Below, piece after piece: positions 26,689 through 35,807 of a DNA stretch of 64,000 nt (its first letter is position 1; every line of letters starts with the position of its first letter). Location of the stretch: assembly GCF_000220255.1 (NCBI RefSeq), contig NZ_GL982513.1, positions 1,015,836 to 1,079,835 on the forward strand, in the 5' to 3' direction. The notes under the pieces were generated by a model. That model saw only the letters and a program-made list of their open reading frames with translations. It was not told the origin of the DNA and searched no databases. The position numbers were made by a program, and so were the translations under genes. Origin of the DNA: Prevotella pallens ATCC 700821. GTDB lineage: Bacteria > Bacteroidota > Bacteroidia > Bacteroidales > Bacteroidaceae.

Positions 26689-26714
26689 CCAAAAGAAACA
26701 TTTCTTTCGGAATT
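26685..26714 (-). terminator. terminator after outer-membrane barrel gene
   Basis: AATTCC, then AAAGAAA, loop TG, TTTCTTT, then GGAATT gives a nearly perfect 14-bp stem on the minus strand. It is not followed by a long T tract. Confidence 0.6.
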
Positions 26715-26756
26715 GCATAAAACTGCCAATACTGTAGTTTTCTTTCCTTTTTATTC

Positions 26757-29063
26757 CTACAAACGGTTGATTTCGCTGTTGCCTGCACCCTTTCCTTTAT
26801 ACTTGCTACGTGCTGTATTGAAACTGTAACGAAGGGTTAGGGTGAAAGATTGTGTATCGCCTTTCAACCATTTGGTAGCTTCAATATCTGGTGTTTTCAC
26901 CATCCAACGTTCTCGCGAGGTGTGGAATATGTCCTCTATACTTAATGCCACCATCAAGCCGAAAGGGAAACTCTTGATTAATGATGCTGATGTCGTGAAG
27001 TTATGTTTATAGTAAAGCAGTCCGTCGTTGCCTGCTGTACATCCCGAAAAGTTCAATGTGGCAGTGTAAGACTTTGGAAATGAAAATAAATTCTTGAAAG
27101 AATACTTTGCTATTGGTTTTGTATACTTCATACCATTGTATTCAAGCTGTTGGAAATAAGCCTGTAATGTTACCGACGGTTTCCATATTCCGAATGTTGG
27201 AGCATAAGATGCCATAAGGTTGAAACTTTGGTAGTCAATGTTTATAAATGAATTTAATCGAACCGGTTTGTCTTCTAATACTTGTTCGTAAAACGATATT
27301 GCGTTTTTATAAATAATGTAGTTTGAACTCAAGACCAAGTCTTTATAGCGCAGAAGTAACCCCAAATCGTAGATATTTGCAGGCTGCAAGGACGGATTTC
27401 CACCCTCATAGGCATAGCGATTGTTATAAGCTCGGCTGGCTCTTAACTGCATATACGACGGACGTGCAATGATGGAGCGGAGCGATAAAGTAGTTTCGAA
27501 ACTGCTCTTAGAATAGTTTAAAGAAAGCGTTGGCAATAAGTTGCCGTACTTTTTCGATTGTGCATCTTGTTTAACACCATTCAATCTATAATCGAAAGCT
27601 ACCCACTCGTACCGTAAGCCAACATTGGTACTCCAATGTTTCCACGCTTTACTGTACTCACTGAATAGTGCCAACGAGTTTTGTTTTGCCTGATTGCCAT
27701 TCGATGTCAAGGAAGAAGTGTGGTCAGGGTCGGTTAATTCAAAGGCTTGTGTATTGTTGGTGTAAGTGTATTCCTCGCCAAATGTAAACTTACCGATAGG
27801 CATTGATTTTGATAACATTACGTTTTCGGCAAACATATCTGTCTTTCGATAGCTCTTGCTACCAACTGTTATTGTTTTGTTGTGTTCTATTTCGGTTGTA
27901 TTCAAATCGGTTGTAAAGTCGATACGAGTATAAGTGGTATTCGTTTCCATCTCCCATTTGTTCTTGAAAGTCTTCAGAAGATAGGCTGTTGCATTATGTC
28001 TTCCACCATAATTGTTTTGGAAATAATAGCTGTTAAATGTATGATTGCCTTCCAAGTCGGACGATGTTAGCGTAGAATAAAGGTTAAAGGGGATTTTTAT
28101 GGTGCGAGAATATATATACTTCAGTCCTGCATAAAAGCTGTTATCGAGCGATACATAGTTTGTACCAGCCTGCGAAACAAGAAACCTACCCCTGCTATTT
28201 TGTTTGTTTGAATTATGCGATACAATCGTTGTCCCTTTATAATTAAACGCAACATCGTTGGTTTGCTCCTCGTCTGATTTGTTTTCTTGGTAATAAACAG
28301 AGCCGAAAATATCAAATGCCCCCTTGCGATAGTTGAGCTTGAGAAAGTCGTTTTGACCAAAATTATGGTTTACTTTTCCGTTCCATTGCATTGTCCCCGA
28401 CAAACCATCGCCTTGTGTACGAATTGTTGTAATGCGTATCACTGCTCCCACATTTGACGGGTAACGGCTACCAGGGTTCATTATTACCTGCACGTTTCTT
28501 ATTTGATTGCCTTTTAACCCTACTAGTTCCGTATTACTTGTTATTTTCCTTCCGTCAAGATAAACAAGCGGTTTACCTTTCCCTAATACGGTGATTGCAT
28601 TGTCCGAAGCACTAAGGAAAGGCAGCTGGTTGAGTACGTCGGAGAGTGAAGGCAGTTTCGCTAACGCACTGCCTTGTATGGTAGACGTAAGTCCTCCTGC
28701 ATTCATTGTATAAAGACGCCTGTTGCCTTTCACCACAACTTCAGCCATTTCGTTACTGCTTGGCATTAATATAATGGTGCCTGCATCGGCAGAATGGCAG
28801 TCTGAGTATTTTGTTTCGTAGCCCATACACGAAACTCTCAAAATGCCATCAATACTTTTTGTTTCAATGGTAAATACTCCATCAGCTTTGCTTGCTGCAC
28901 CGCTAATAAACGAAGAGTCGGCTTTTGAAAGCAGACAAACGTTCGCCAATTCAAGGGGCGTACCTTGTGTGTCTACAACTTTTCCTTTAATACTTTGCGC
29001 CATCATATCTAATGATGTAAAGAAAAACAATAGTAGTAGAGTTGTTTGGATATTTTTCCTCAT
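26757..29063 (-). CDS. TonB-dependent-receptor-like outer-membrane barrel protein
   Basis: This is an outer-membrane protein with an N-terminal signal peptide ending near MMAQS, a carboxypeptidase-regulatory-like beta domain (IKGKVVDTQGTPLELANVCL), and a plug-like domain (LAKLPSLSDVLNQLPFLS, GKPLVYLDGRKI). A long C-terminal barrel rich in aromatic strands follows. The C-terminal half resembles the Bacteroidota outer-membrane barrel family often listed as OMP_b-brl_3. I use the ATG at 29063 (768 aa) because a perfect promoter (29122-29091) would lie inside a longer version. It has no SusD partner, so it is not a classical glycan-uptake pair; the ligand is unknown. Imperfect repeats lie on both sides. 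Confidence 0.85.
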   Translation of the reverse strand: MRKNIQTTLLLLFFFTSLDMMAQSIKGKVVDTQGTPLELANVCLLSKADSSFISGAASKADGVFTIETKSIDGILRVSCMGYETKYSDCHSADAGTIILMPSSNEMAEVVVKGNRRLYTMNAGGLTSTIQGSALAKLPSLSDVLNQLPFLSASDNAITVLGKGKPLVYLDGRKITSNTELVGLKGNQIRNVQVIMNPGSRYPSNVGAVIRITTIRTQGDGLSGTMQWNGKVNHNFGQNDFLKLNYRKGAFDIFGSVYYQENKSDEEQTNDVAFNYKGTTIVSHNSNKQNSRGRFLVSQAGTNYVSLDNSFYAGLKYIYSRTIKIPFNLYSTLTSSDLEGNHTFNSYYFQNNYGGRHNATAYLLKTFKNKWEMETNTTYTRIDFTTDLNTTEIEHNKTITVGSKSYRKTDMFAENVMLSKSMPIGKFTFGEEYTYTNNTQAFELTDPDHTSSLTSNGNQAKQNSLALFSEYSKAWKHWSTNVGLRYEWVAFDYRLNGVKQDAQSKKYGNLLPTLSLNYSKSSFETTLSLRSIIARPSYMQLRASRAYNNRYAYEGGNPSLQPANIYDLGLLLRYKDLVLSSNYIIYKNAISFYEQVLEDKPVRLNSFINIDYQSFNLMASYAPTFGIWKPSVTLQAYFQQLEYNGMKYTKPIAKYSFKNLFSFPKSYTATLNFSGCTAGNDGLLYYKHNFTTSASLIKSFPFGLMVALSIEDIFHTSRERWMVKTPDIEATKWLKGDTQSFTLTLRYSFNTARSKYKGKGAGNSEINRL

Positions 29064-29090
29064 CTTATAAGTTGCGTTAGTTGTTAGTTG

Positions 29091-29122
29091 CAAAAGTAAT
29101 TATATTTCATTAAAATGCCAAA
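29091..29122 (-). promoter_or_regulatory. promoter of outer-membrane barrel gene
   Basis: On the minus strand: TTTG (29122-29119), 20 bp, TACTTTTG (29098-29091), 28 bp before the ATG at 29063. Confidence 0.85.
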
Positions 29123-29730
29123 TAAATAACAAATAATTTACTATTAAACCGTAATGTATTAAAAAAAAGCACTTTACAATGTTTCTTAACATCGCAGAAT
29201 AGATAGTTTCTGGATTCAAAAGCGGAGTATTTGCGTTTTTGGCAGTTCGTATTTATTGTTCTAAAATCCAGTAAATGACGCGATAAATTTAACACAACTG
29301 AAAAGGGTGAAATAGAGAAAAAGAAAGCGATAAAAAAGGAATGAATTTATAAAATAGATTGTTTTACTTTGTGAAAGTATGGCTCTTACCGACCAAAAGC
29401 GGCACTTTTGCACTATAAAACAGCCGCTTTCACAAGCTATTTAGACCATATAGATGTTGAAATTGTGTGCAAAATAAGGCGAAAGACCCTTGTTTTGCCA
29501 AACAAACAAGCTGTATTTGTTGCACAGCACTACCCAATAAGTGTGCAACAGCTTGCTTTTCAGAGGTTTAAAGTAGCACGTAAAAAGAGCAAGAATTTGA
29601 AGGAACTTTTGTTGTAGTGCAGAAAAGTGCCCGTAATTTCGGTGCTGAGACGAGTAGATTTAACGAAAAAGTTGTTCATTTATTGTTTATTAGCAAATGA
29701 TAAATGAACGCTAAAATCTCCTCGTTTTAT
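29123..29730. other. intergenic region with repeat R2 and nested hairpins
   Basis: Seen: imperfect repeat R2 (29174-29210), then nested inverted repeats (GTGAAAG 29371 with CTTTCAC 29427; AAAGCGGC 29396 with GCCGCTTT 29423), and GTTGCACA with TGTGCAAC near 29520-29555. A 69-codon frame overlaps the hairpins but has no family features. It looks like a degraded dispersed repeat rather than a gene. Confidence 0.5.
29174..29210. repeat. imperfect repeat R2
   Basis: TACAATGTTTCTTAACATCG followed by CAGAATAGATAGTTTCT, about 81 % identical to R1 at 26604. It lies upstream of the barrel gene promoter. Confidence 0.6.
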
Positions 29731-30513
29731 TTAATAGGAAGCCGAACATGGTATTCCCATAGCCTTCACACGTTCGCAAATAGCATCAAGCTCACTTTTT
29801 GTTGCCTTCTTAAGATTTGGATCTGGTGTTTCACGATCAATAGTGTAAATCATTACTTCGCGTGGAGCGATGGTCTTTACAGCATCAAGCCATGGAACTA
29901 TGAAGTCTTCTTTCACGTTGTTAACATCATCTCCGTCGGTTGAAATCCCCTTTAAGAACATAGTCTGCACAATAAGTCTCCCATTAAAGGTTTTCATTTC
30001 TTCAACAATTTTACTAACTTGATAAGTTGGGTAAGTAGGTCGGTCCACCTTATTTATATATTTATTATCAATAGTATCAAGTTTTAGAATGTTGTTATCA
30101 ACCTTCATTAAGGCGTTATGCACCTTTGTTCGGTGAATGAAAGTTGCGTTGCTGAGCACAGATACCTTTGCTTTTGGACAATATTGGTTACGTAGTCGAA
30201 TTGTATCATCAATTATTTCTGCAAACTGTGGGTTAGCAGTCGGTTCCCCATTTCCTGCAAAAGTAAGAACGTCTGGTTGTTCATTTGTTTCTTTCATTGT
30301 TTTTAGCTTAGCTTCAAGCTTAGCTGCAACCTCTTCACGAGTAGGGAAAGGCGACTTTGTTCGATAGTCTTTATTGAATCCACATTCACAATAAATGCAA
30401 TCGAATGTACATACCTTTCCATCATTCGGCATAAGATTAATACCAAGCGATATACCAAGTCGACGACTTTTCACCGGACCGAAAATAGGCGAATCGTATA
30501 TAATAGTGCTCAT
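29731..30513 (-). CDS. radical SAM protein
   Basis: Seen: the 4Fe-4S motif CTFDCIYC (Cys35, Cys39, Cys42), preceded by GISLGINLMPNDGKV. It also has the SAM-binding strand LTFAGNGEPTANPQF and the strand series SVLSNATF, LKLDTID and RLIVQTMF of the partial TIM barrel. The length of 260 aa shows no extra cluster domain. The GNGEPT motif and length resemble the COG0731-like group of radical SAM proteins, whose bacterial roles are poorly defined. It is a single gene, convergent with nothing close. Function cannot be assigned. Confidence 0.88.
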   Translation of the reverse strand: MSTIIYDSPIFGPVKSRRLGISLGINLMPNDGKVCTFDCIYCECGFNKDYRTKSPFPTREEVAAKLEAKLKTMKETNEQPDVLTFAGNGEPTANPQFAEIIDDTIRLRNQYCPKAKVSVLSNATFIHRTKVHNALMKVDNNILKLDTIDNKYINKVDRPTYPTYQVSKIVEEMKTFNGRLIVQTMFLKGISTDGDDVNNVKEDFIVPWLDAVKTIAPREVMIYTIDRETPDPNLKKATKSELDAICERVKAMGIPCSASY

Positions 30514-30615
30514 TTCATTTGTTTTTGTTTGGTAGACAAAGTTAAATGTTTTTATTTGGAAATGGATATGAGTATATCAGAATTTTTATTATCATGTAAA
30601 TAAAATATAATTTCT

Positions 30616-30646
30616 TTTGGTATTACTTTATTTTGCAGTATCTTTG
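30616..30646 (+). promoter_or_regulatory. promoter of ftsX operon
   Basis: TTTG (30616-30619), 19 bp, TATCTTTG (30639-30646). It decides the ftsX start: an upstream in-frame start at 30633 would lie within the promoter. Confidence 0.85.
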
Positions 30647-30683
30647 CAACCTAATTGTGATATTATTCCAAAAGAATTTCATA

Positions 30684-31562
30684 ATGGTGAAAAGACATAG
30701 AAGGGCAGGAAAGCCTCATAGTTTGCAAATAATAACACTCTGTATAAGCACTGCAATGGTACTAATTTTAATTGGTATGGTTGTTTTAACGGTGTTTACA
30801 GGTCGTAATCTTAGTCAATTCGTAAAAGAGAAGCTAACAATAACAATGATTCTTCAGCCCGATATGAGCGATGAAGAGAGTGCGGCACTCTGCGAACGTG
30901 TAGATCGGTTGCATTATATAAGTAGCCTAAACTTTATATCTAAAGAAGAAGTTCTAAAAGAAGGTACACGCGAGTTAGGAGCTAATCCTGCAGAATTTGC
31001 AGGCGAAAACCCTTTCACTGCAGAGATAGAAGTTAGATTGAAGGCTAATTATGCCAATAACGACTCTATAAAAGCCATTGCCACACAGTTGAAAGCATTT
31101 AAAGGAGTTTACGAAATAAGATATCGTAAAGACCTTGTGGAGAGTGTAAATCAAACATTGGGTAAAATCAGTATAGTGCTATTAATTATAGCAGCCCTAC
31201 TGACGGTAGTTTCATTCGCCTTGATAAATAATACAATTCGTTTGAGTATGTATTCTCGACGATTTACCATACATACAATGAAATTGGTAGGAGCATCGTG
31301 GAATTTCATACGTATGCCATTTTTGCGAAGAGCGGTGTTACAAGGCTTTGTGTCTGCATTGATTGCCATAATTATACTTGGTATATGTATGTACCTATTG
31401 TATAATAACGACCCAGAGATAGCTGTGGTTCTGAATATGAATGTTATGGTAACTACAGCTATTATAATGATGGCTTTTGGTATACTTATAACATTCTTAT
31501 GTTCATGGCTTTCTGTGAACAAGTTCTTGCGAATGAAGGCAAGTTCATTGTATAAAATTTAA
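30684..31562 (+). CDS. ftsX: cell division protein FtsX
   Basis: FtsX is the membrane partner of FtsE that activates cell-wall hydrolases at the septum. Seen: a basic N-terminus (MVKRHRRAGK), membrane helix 1 (residues 13-40), a periplasmic domain with MILQPDMSDEESAALCERV, and three C-terminal helices in the FtsX/MacB layout. The length is 292 aa. FtsE is not adjacent, as is common in this phylum. It starts the string ftsX-DUF3098-uppP-truB-queA-folK. Confidence 0.93.
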   Translation: MVKRHRRAGKPHSLQIITLCISTAMVLILIGMVVLTVFTGRNLSQFVKEKLTITMILQPDMSDEESAALCERVDRLHYISSLNFISKEEVLKEGTRELGANPAEFAGENPFTAEIEVRLKANYANNDSIKAIATQLKAFKGVYEIRYRKDLVESVNQTLGKISIVLLIIAALLTVVSFALINNTIRLSMYSRRFTIHTMKLVGASWNFIRMPFLRRAVLQGFVSALIAIIILGICMYLLYNNDPEIAVVLNMNVMVTTAIIMMAFGILITFLCSWLSVNKFLRMKASSLYKI

Positions 31563-31628
31563 GGAGAAATGTATTTTTCATTTCGTTATCTGTTTATAAT
31601 TAGATAGCGTTTCACAAGTTGTAATAGA

Positions 31629-31871
31629 ATGGATAAAAAGAATTTAGCTTTTGGTAAAATCAATTTTATAATGTTAGCTATTAGTGTAGCTATTGTTATC
31701 ATAGGTTTTATATTAATGAGTGGTAGTGGTTCTACAGAAACAAAGTACGACCCAGAAATTTTTAGCGCTATGCGTATAAAGGTAGCCCCAGTGGTTACTT
31801 TTATTGGCTTTATTTCTATTATAGGTGCTATAATGTATCAACCACGACATAAAGACGATACAGAAGCGTAA
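31629..31871 (+). CDS. DUF3098 small membrane protein
   Basis: This 80-residue protein has two membrane helices (residues 12-32 and 52-70) and the GKINFIMLAISVAIVIIGF start typical of DUF3098, a Bacteroidota family found between ftsX and uppP. Its stop codon overlaps the uppP start as TAATG. The function is unknown; the fixed position suggests a link to division or envelope synthesis. Confidence 0.88.
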   Translation: MDKKNLAFGKINFIMLAISVAIVIIGFILMSGSGSTETKYDPEIFSAMRIKVAPVVTFIGFISIIGAIMYQPRHKDDTEA

Positions 31872-32686
31872 TGGACTTATTTCAAACAATTATTATCGCT
31901 ATCGTTGAAGGATTAACAGAGTTCTTACCAGTTTCTTCAACAGGACACATGATAATAACTCAACATTTATTAGGTGTAGAGCAGGGTAATCCTTTTGTTC
32001 ATGCTTTTACTTTCATCATTCAGTTTGGAGCTATTCTTTCAGTTGTTTGTTTGTATTGGAAGAAGTTTTTTTCTTTTAAGCCTGAGATGTGGAAACTGTA
32101 TGGCTTGCTTATAATTGGTGTGTTGCCGGTAGTTGTTGTAGGTTTGGCAGCTAAGAGGAGTGGCTTGCTCGATTGGTTGTTAGATTCTATTTGGGTGGTA
32201 GCAATAACACTGGTGGTGGGCGGTATATTTATGCTTTTCTGCGATAATATATTCAATAAGGGGAAAGAAGAAAACGAAGTAACGCCTAAACGTGCATTCC
32301 TTATAGGTTTGTTCCAGTGTCTTTCGGTAATTCCAGGTATGAGTCGCTCTATGTCTACTATTGTGGGTGGTATGGCAAACAAGCTTACGCGCAAGAAAGC
32401 AGCAGAATTCTCGTTCTTCCTTGCTGTGCCTACTATGGCAGGAGCAACTATTCTTGATGTACACGATATGATGAGTGAAAAGGTAGAATGGGCTACAAGC
32501 AACAACCTTTTCTTATTAGGTATTGGTTGTGTAGTATCTTTTGTGGTAGCCATATTTGCAATGAAGTGGTTTGTAAACGTTCTTGCGAAATATGGTTTTA
32601 AAGCTTTTGGCTGGTATCGTATCATTGTAGGTATAATTCTTTTGGTGATGTTGCTTTCTAGAGTCTCTCTAAATATGGTTGATTAA
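31871..32686 (+). CDS. uppP: undecaprenyl-diphosphatase UppP/BacA
   Basis: It recycles undecaprenyl pyrophosphate to the monophosphate carrier used in peptidoglycan and glycan synthesis; overproduction gives bacitracin resistance. Seen: motif 1 EGLTEFLPVSSTGHM, motif 2 PGMSRSMSTIVGG and about eight membrane helices. The length of 271 aa is normal. Its start is translationally coupled to the DUF3098 gene. Confidence 0.96.
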   Translation: MDLFQTIIIAIVEGLTEFLPVSSTGHMIITQHLLGVEQGNPFVHAFTFIIQFGAILSVVCLYWKKFFSFKPEMWKLYGLLIIGVLPVVVVGLAAKRSGLLDWLLDSIWVVAITLVVGGIFMLFCDNIFNKGKEENEVTPKRAFLIGLFQCLSVIPGMSRSMSTIVGGMANKLTRKKAAEFSFFLAVPTMAGATILDVHDMMSEKVEWATSNNLFLLGIGCVVSFVVAIFAMKWFVNVLAKYGFKAFGWYRIIVGIILLVMLLSRVSLNMVD

Positions 32687-32712
32687 CGTTTAAACGCTTC
32701 GGTCAGAAACGT

Positions 32713-33420
32713 ATGAATTTCAAAGAAGGTGTAATTATTCCTATTGATAAACCGTATGGAATAACGAGTTTTAAAGCATTAGCACACGTACGTTATCTTT
32801 GCTCTAAAATGCAAGGAGGACGTGTGAAAATTGGTCATGCAGGTACGCTCGATCCATTAGCTACAGGTGTTCTCATTCTTGCAACTGGTAAAATGACTAA
32901 GCAAATAGAGAAATTGCAAACACATACCAAAGAGTATGTAGCCACAATACAGTTGGGCGCAACTACACCAAGTTACGATATGGAGCACGAGGAAAACGAG
33001 ACTTTTCCCACAGAACATATCACGAGAGAATTGATAGAAACAGCATTGCAGCAATTTATTGGCGATATAGAACAAGTGCCACCCACTTATAGTGCAGTGA
33101 AAGTGAATGGACAACGAGCTTTTGATTATCGTAGAAATGGTGAAGATATTGTTCTGAAGCCTAAGAATATAAGGATTGATGAAATAGAAATTACCCACTT
33201 CGATGCCGATAGAATGCAACTCACATTGCGAGTTGTTTGTGGTAAAGGAACCTACATACGTGCATTAGCACGCGATTTAGGGCGTGCTATTAATAGCGGT
33301 GCTTATCTTGTTGCACTCCGACGTACTCGTGTAGGTAATATAAAAGTAGAAGAATGTATAAATTACGACCATTTTAATGAATGGTTGAACCAACAGAATA
33401 TAGAAATAGTAGATAAATGA
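32713..33420 (+). CDS. truB: tRNA pseudouridine(55) synthase
   Basis: TruB forms pseudouridine 55 in the T-loop of tRNAs. Seen: [14 protein letters not shown], the catalytic Asp in [30 protein letters not shown], and [15 protein letters not shown]. The length of 235 aa is near the usual size. Its stop overlaps the queA start as ATGA. Confidence 0.96.
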   Translation: MNFKEGVIIPIDKPYGITSFKALAHVRYLCSKMQGGRVKIGHAGTLDPLATGVLILATGKMTKQIEKLQTHTKEYVATIQLGATTPSYDMEHEENETFPTEHITRELIETALQQFIGDIEQVPPTYSAVKVNGQRAFDYRRNGEDIVLKPKNIRIDEIEITHFDADRMQLTLRVVCGKGTYIRALARDLGRAINSGAYLVALRRTRVGNIKVEECINYDHFNEWLNQQNIEIVDK

Positions 33421-34604
33421 AGCTTTCGCAATTTAAATTTAACTTGCCAGAAGAGCAAGTTGCTTTGTATCCGCATTCATCAGAGCGAGTGTTAAACCGT
33501 GCCGATGGAACAAGTCAAGTATTCAAAGTAACACGTAGAGACGAAGCCCGCTTAATGGTTGTGCATAAGAAATCAGGAACGATTGATATGTATAACAAAG
33601 ATATAGATGGGAAAGAACCTACAGAAGAAGACTATATCCGTTTTAAAGATGTAGTGAATTATTTTGATGAAGGCGATACTTTTATATTCAATGATACAAA
33701 GGTTTTCCCTGCTCGACTTTATGGAACAAAAGAGAAAACCGATGCAAAGATAGAGGTATTTCTGTTGAGAGAGTTAAACCAAGAAATGCGTTTGTGGGAC
33801 GTTTTGGTAGAACCTGCACGTAAGATACGTATCGGAAATAAACTCTTCTTTGATGAATCAGGCTCTATGGTTGCTGAAGTGATTGATAACACAACATCGC
33901 GTGGACGTACACTTCGCTTCCTTTATGACTGTTCGCACGAAGAATTTAAACGTGAGCTTTATGCATTAGGCGAAGCTCCACTGCCTCGATACATAATAGA
34001 TAACCGTCCGAAGAATGCTGGCGAAGACTTTGCTCATGCCGATGCAGACGACTTAGAGAATTTCCAAACAGTATTTGCCAAGTACGAAGGAGCTGTAACT
34101 GCTCCAGGAACAAATCTCCATTTCTCAGAGCATCTTATGAAAATGTTGGAGATAAAAGGTATTCATGCAGCTTATATTACTTTGCATTGTGGATTAGGTA
34201 ACTTCCACGACATAGAGGTAGAAGATCTTACGAAGCACAAGATGGATTCTGAAGAAATGCATATATCTGCTGAAGCCTGTAAAATAGTGAACGAAACAAA
34301 GCAGGCTGGACACCATGTTTGTGCTGTTGGAGCAAGTGTGGTTAAGGCAACAGAGACTGCTGTGGGAACTGATGGTATGCTGAAAGAGTATGAGGGTTGG
34401 ACTAATAAGTTTATCTTCCCACCTTACGATTTTGGATTAGCAGACTCTATGCTTGTAAACTTCTATCACCCATATTCTACTTTGTTAATGGAGACTGCTG
34501 CATTTGGAGGATATGATCTTGTTATGGAAGCTTACGATAAAGCAGTTAAGGCAGGATATAAATTCGGTTGCTTTGGAGATGCGTTGCTCATCTTAAACGA
34601 TTAA
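33417..34604 (+). CDS. queA: S-adenosylmethionine:tRNA ribosyltransferase-isomerase
   Basis: QueA transfers and rearranges the ribose of SAM onto the 7-aminomethyl-7-deazaguanine of tRNA, making epoxyqueuosine. Seen: [35 protein letters not shown] and the C-terminal [10 protein letters not shown]. At 395 aa it is longer than the common 340-350. The extra residues lie near the N-terminus (around [19 protein letters not shown]) and near [18 protein letters not shown]. It overlaps truB by 4 bp, coupling two tRNA-modification genes. Confidence 0.95.
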   Translation: MKLSQFKFNLPEEQVALYPHSSERVLNRADGTSQVFKVTRRDEARLMVVHKKSGTIDMYNKDIDGKEPTEEDYIRFKDVVNYFDEGDTFIFNDTKVFPARLYGTKEKTDAKIEVFLLRELNQEMRLWDVLVEPARKIRIGNKLFFDESGSMVAEVIDNTTSRGRTLRFLYDCSHEEFKRELYALGEAPLPRYIIDNRPKNAGEDFAHADADDLENFQTVFAKYEGAVTAPGTNLHFSEHLMKMLEIKGIHAAYITLHCGLGNFHDIEVEDLTKHKMDSEEMHISAEACKIVNETKQAGHHVCAVGASVVKATETAVGTDGMLKEYEGWTNKFIFPPYDFGLADSMLVNFYHPYSTLLMETAAFGGYDLVMEAYDKAVKAGYKFGCFGDALLILND

Positions 34605-34622
34605 ATTCTTATTTCAGATTTT

Positions 34623-35048
34623 TTGAAACCTATAGATAATGAAAGCCATAAGGTGTATCTGGGGTTAGGTTCTAACCTTGGTAACCGTAAGGCTATATTA
34701 AACGAAGCCATTTCCCTTATTCAAAAAAGAGTGGGGGAAGTGGTTCGACAATCTTCATTTTTAGAAACTGAACCGTGGGGATTCACAAGTCATAATAAAT
34801 TTCTAAATGCTTGTATATGTGTGAACACACAATACAGTCCACACCAGATCTTGAAAACCACACAAGCTATAGAAAAGGATATGGGGCGTTGCCATAAAAC
34901 TGTTAATCATCAATATCACGACCGTATTATTGATATTGATATCTTGATGATTGATGACCTGAATATAGATGATTCAGATCTTAAAGTGCCTCACCCATTA
35001 ATGAAAGAACGCGACTTCGTTATGATTCCTCTAAAAGAAATAATGTAG
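34623..35048 (+). CDS. folK: 2-amino-4-hydroxy-6-hydroxymethyldihydropteridine pyrophosphokinase
   Basis: FolK activates the pterin for folate synthesis. Seen: VYLGLGSNLGNRKAIL at the N-terminus, FLETEPWGF and HDRIIDIDILMID. The length is 141 aa. No in-frame ATG precedes the first motif; TTG at 34623 is the best start available, which is unusual in this window. It is the last gene of the ftsX string, 18 bp after queA. Confidence 0.9.
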   Translation: MKPIDNESHKVYLGLGSNLGNRKAILNEAISLIQKRVGEVVRQSSFLETEPWGFTSHNKFLNACICVNTQYSPHQILKTTQAIEKDMGRCHKTVNHQYHDRIIDIDILMIDDLNIDDSDLKVPHPLMKERDFVMIPLKEIM

Positions 35049-35269
35049 CAAACAAGTTCTCGTTTCTCGTTTAGAAGCAGAACGTTGATATATGTCTAAT
35101 ATTACACACGAAAGCACTCTTTTGATTTGTACCAATAAGAAAAATACAAATTTATTTCTATAGTACATAATATTTGTTGTTTTTTATTGATATTCAGATG
35201 GATATCATTCTTTTAGCAGCCTTTCTATAGGTAGATAATTTAAGCTTATTTATTAACCTAGATAGGAAT

Positions 35270-35379
35270 AGATATCTGTCTCGACAAAATTAGATATCTG
35301 TAAGCTTCGTTTTAGATATCTGTAAGTTTCGTTTTAGATATCTATCTTGATAGAATTAGATATCTGTCTTTTTTCACTC
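35270..35379. repeat. array D: five 22-bp units, core AGATATCTGTC
   Basis: Units start at 35270, 35292, 35314, 35336 and 35358, an exact 22-bp period. All begin AGATATCT, four continue GT and one AT; the linkers end in TT or TTTT. This is the same core and period as array C, 26 kb away, while linkers differ. Confidence 0.92.
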
Positions 35380-35604
35380 ACACAATCTATAACTTTTTCA
35401 TTGTAATATAGTTCTAAATTTTTAGTTAGTTTTCTGTGGAAGGTAGTATCCAAATCCTTGTGCTCTTATGCTATTGTTGCCTCTGTAAGAGCATAGTCTA
35501 TCACGCTCCTTATGCTTGTAAGTAAATGGTTTATTTTCTCTGTATTATATTCGAATGATTTTTACACAAATAAGCAATATAAAACACATAATATACTTAT
35601 GAAC

Positions 35605-35661
35605 AAATAGTCGTATTTATTCAGTAAACGTAAATTAAAACGACTATTTCGAAAAATAGTC
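35605..35661 (+). promoter_or_regulatory. mutually exclusive hairpins upstream of holB
   Basis: AAATAGTCGT (35605-35614), ACGACTATTT (35640-35649) and AAATAGTC (35654-35661). The middle segment can pair with either neighbour. It lies about 65 bp upstream of the likely -7 box, so it may act as a DNA element or belong to another transcript. Confidence 0.4.
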
Positions 35662-35724
35662 CTCACATATTAATAACCTTTGCCGAATACTTTATTTTTT
35701 CATTTATTATTCGCTTTTATTTAT

Positions 35725-35732
35725 TAACTTTG
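35725..35732 (+). promoter_or_regulatory. -7 box of holB operon
   Basis: TAACTTTG, 75 bp before the holB start. No clear TTTG at the -33 position. Confidence 0.6.
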
Positions 35733-35807
35733 CAACTTAAAGATAAAAAAGAAGAATAGTAAAGGCTTTAGGATATAGCAATATTCTATAGTGGTATAAA
35801 TGTAGAG

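Larger units (their letters stand above)
35049..35807. other. 759-bp intergenic region with array D and hairpins
   Basis: From left to right I see: array D (35270-35379); a hairpin GCTCTTA/TAAGAGC around 35461-35496; a set of three alternating complementary segments (AAATAGTCGT 35605, ACGACTATTT 35640, AAATAGTC 35654) that can form mutually exclusive hairpins; and a TAACTTTG box (35725-35732) that is a plausible -7 element for holB. No protein gene is supported. Confidence 0.6.

Noticed and set aside
29408-29617. 69-codon plus-strand frame
   Set aside because: It overlaps nested inverted repeats and has no family features; treated as part of a repeat-like region.
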